In this document: piece by piece, positions 6,020 through 6,453 of the stretch
Layout of the letters: each line of letters opens with the position of its first letter
How positions within the stretch are numbered: the stretch's first letter is position 1
Assembly (NCBI GenBank): GCA_946061315.1
Contig: CAMGRB010000083.1
Coordinates: forward strand, 1-6,453
Reading direction: 5' to 3'
DNA length: 6,453 nt
Source of the DNA: an uncultured Clostridia bacterium
Lineage (GTDB): Bacteria > Bacillota > Clostridia > Oscillospirales > CAG-272
The notes under the pieces: model-generated
Told to the model about the DNA's origin: nothing
Database searches by the model: none
The model's input: only the letters and a program-made list of their open reading frames with translations
Program-made: the position numbers and the translations under genes

Positions 6020-6198
6020 GTGAAATATCTCGCTGTCGCTCGATGTGAAATAATGACACCCGGACATTGTGAAATATTGCTCCTCCGTCGCAATGTGAAA
6101 TGAAATTTGCCCACATTCGCGCCAGCGAATATTTCACATTTGCAAAGCAAATATTTCACAGCGAAGCTATTTCACTTGCCCGAAGGGCAAATTTCGTT
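6020..6198. repeat. Array of short hairpins separated by GTGAAAT / ATTTCAC heptamers
   Basis: This fills most of the gene-free stretch 5861-6235. GTGAAAT occurs at 6020, 6045, 6069 and 6095 (spacing 24-26), then its complement ATTTCAC at 6131, 6153 and 6169, with a degenerate copy at 6191. Between copies sit different small stems: ATTGC-9 nt-GCAAT (6076-6094), ATTCGC-GCCA-GCGAAT (6115-6130), ATTTGC-AAA-GCAAAT (6138-6152), AGC-GAA-GCT (6160-6168) and TTGCCC-GAA-GGGCAA (6176-6190); weaker ones occupy 6027-6044 and 6052-6068. GAAATTTGCCC at 6102-6112 is perfectly complementary to GGGCAAATTTC at 6185-6195, an 11-bp stem that could enclose three of the hairpins. Conserved linkers with variable but self-complementary inserts suggest an intergenic repeat family; no reading frame and no CRISPR-like constant repeat is seen. 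Confidence 0.8.
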
Positions 6199-6199
6199 G

Positions 6200-6234
6200 A
6201 AAAAAGCACTTGCGTAAAACGCAAGTGCTTTTTT
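6200..6234 (-). terminator. Terminator after tRNA-Cys
   Basis: A perfect 15-bp stem AAAAAAGCACTTGCG / CGCAAGTGCTTTTTT with a 5-nt loop. It begins one base after the encoded CCA of tRNA-Cys and ends in a T6 tract on the minus strand. Confidence 0.9.
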
Positions 6235-6235
6235 C

Positions 6236-6310
6236 TGGAGGCGCCGCCCGGAATCGGACCGGGGAATAAAAGTTTTGCAGACTTCTGCCTTACCGCTTGG
6301 CTACGGCGCC
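6236..6310 (-). tRNA. tRNA-Cys (anticodon GCA), with unusual C55
   Basis: A full cloverleaf of 75 nt with encoded CCA. The acceptor stem is GGCGCCG / CGGCGCC with discriminator U, a cysteine identity base. The D arm is GCC-AAGCGGTAA-GGC, the anticodon arm GAAGT-CTGCAAA-ACTTT (anticodon GCA), the variable loop TATTC, and the T arm CCCGG-TCCGATT-CCGGG. All stems pair, with one G-U in the anticodon stem. The T loop reads TCC where nearly all bacterial tRNAs read TTC: position 55, normally pseudouridine contacting G18, is C here. The gene otherwise looks intact and functional. Confidence 0.95.
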
Positions 6311-6318
6311 GTAATAAT

Positions 6319-6347
6319 AATATATGAAGATTTTCTTTTTTTGATAA
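6319..6347 (-). promoter_or_regulatory. Weak candidate promoter for tRNA-Cys
   Basis: TTATCA (6347-6342), 17 nt, TATATT (6324-6319), predicting a start about 2 nt before the mature tRNA. The -35 overlaps the preceding terminator. It would explain how tRNA-Cys is expressed downstream of a terminator; read-through from tRNA-Gly is the alternative. Confidence 0.35.
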
Positions 6348-6377
6348 AAGCAACATCCGTTTGAGGATGTTGCTTTT
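6346..6377 (-). terminator. Hairpin after tRNA-Gly, probable terminator
   Basis: A perfect 13-bp stem AAAAGCAACATCC / GGATGTTGCTTTT with a 6-nt loop, directly abutting tRNA-Gly so that its first A coincides with the last base of the encoded CCA. The T tract is only TTTT followed by ATC, so termination may be partial, allowing read-through to tRNA-Cys. Confidence 0.75.
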
Positions 6378-6452
6378 GGAGCGGATTACGGGGCTCGAAC
6401 CCGCCACCTCAACCTTGGCAAGGTTGCGCTCTACCAAATGAGCTAAATCCGC
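6377..6452 (-). tRNA. tRNA-Gly (anticodon GCC)
   Basis: A complete 76-nt cloverleaf with encoded CCA. The acceptor stem is GCGGATT / AATCCGC with discriminator U, the D arm contains AGCTC-ATTTGGTA-GAGC, the anticodon arm is CAACC-TTGCCAA-GGTTG (anticodon GCC), and the T arm is GCGGG-TTCGAGC-CCCGT with the standard TTCGA loop. It reads GGC/GGU glycine codons. Its 5' end is one base from the window edge, so its promoter and any upstream tRNA cluster members lie outside. Confidence 0.96.
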
Positions 6453-6453
6453 A

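Noticed and set aside
6020..6198. CRISPR array
   Set aside because: The repeated unit is only 7 nt, it changes orientation midway, and the inserts are self-complementary stems rather than unique spacers; no cas genes are present.
6156..6437. Minus-strand open frame across both tRNAs
   Set aside because: It is translated from tRNA and terminator sequence; the VAGSSPVIRS-like peptide is a familiar artefact of tRNA genes.
6236..6452. tRNA genes as an integration (att) site
   Set aside because: No integrase gene or direct repeat of a tRNA 3' end was found inside the window.

Overview
All recognisable genes in this window lie on the minus strand, so transcription runs right to left. The window suggests a low-to-moderate GC member of the Firmicutes, most likely a gut-type Clostridia. 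Reasons are the strong AAAGGAG/GGAGG ribosome binding sites, textbook sigma-A promoters (one is a perfect TTGACA-17-TATAAT), a ClpB of Gram-positive style, a two-FtsX-domain ABC permease with a MacB/LolD-type ATPase, and an XRE-plus-helical-repeat regulator. Genus cannot be fixed from the sequence.

Layout from the right edge in transcription order: tRNA-Gly(GCC) and its hairpin terminator; tRNA-Cys(GCA) and its long-stem terminator; a gene-free stretch of about 375 bases filled by an array of small hairpins separated by GTGAAAT/ATTTCAC heptamers, then by two candidate promoters and two palindromes; an XRE-family regulator (4754-5860) whose 3' end is disrupted by a one-base frameshift in an A6 tract; a terminator; a perfect sigma-A promoter; an ABC ATPase and FtsX-type permease in a two-gene operon; a terminator; a second hairpin terminator; and a ribbon-helix-helix (RHH) protein gene followed 27 nt later by the 5' end of clpB, which runs off the left edge.

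Functional reading: the XRE regulator and the ABC operon probably form a sensor/exporter module of the kind used for peptide or lipid-linked substrates; that is inference from adjacency and families. The RHH gene and clpB have no terminator between them and share a promoter upstream of the RHH gene, so the RHH protein is a candidate autoregulator of a ClpB disaggregase operon. No CIRCE or CtsR box was found there.

Most noteworthy: (1) the frameshifted regulator tail, where removing one A restores 27 further residues ending just before a terminator; (2) the hairpin array with an 11-bp long-range closing stem; (3) a tRNA-Cys carrying C instead of the near-universal U at T-loop position 55; (4) a perfect 14-bp palindrome at the predicted transcription start of the regulator gene; (5) the RHH-clpB operon.
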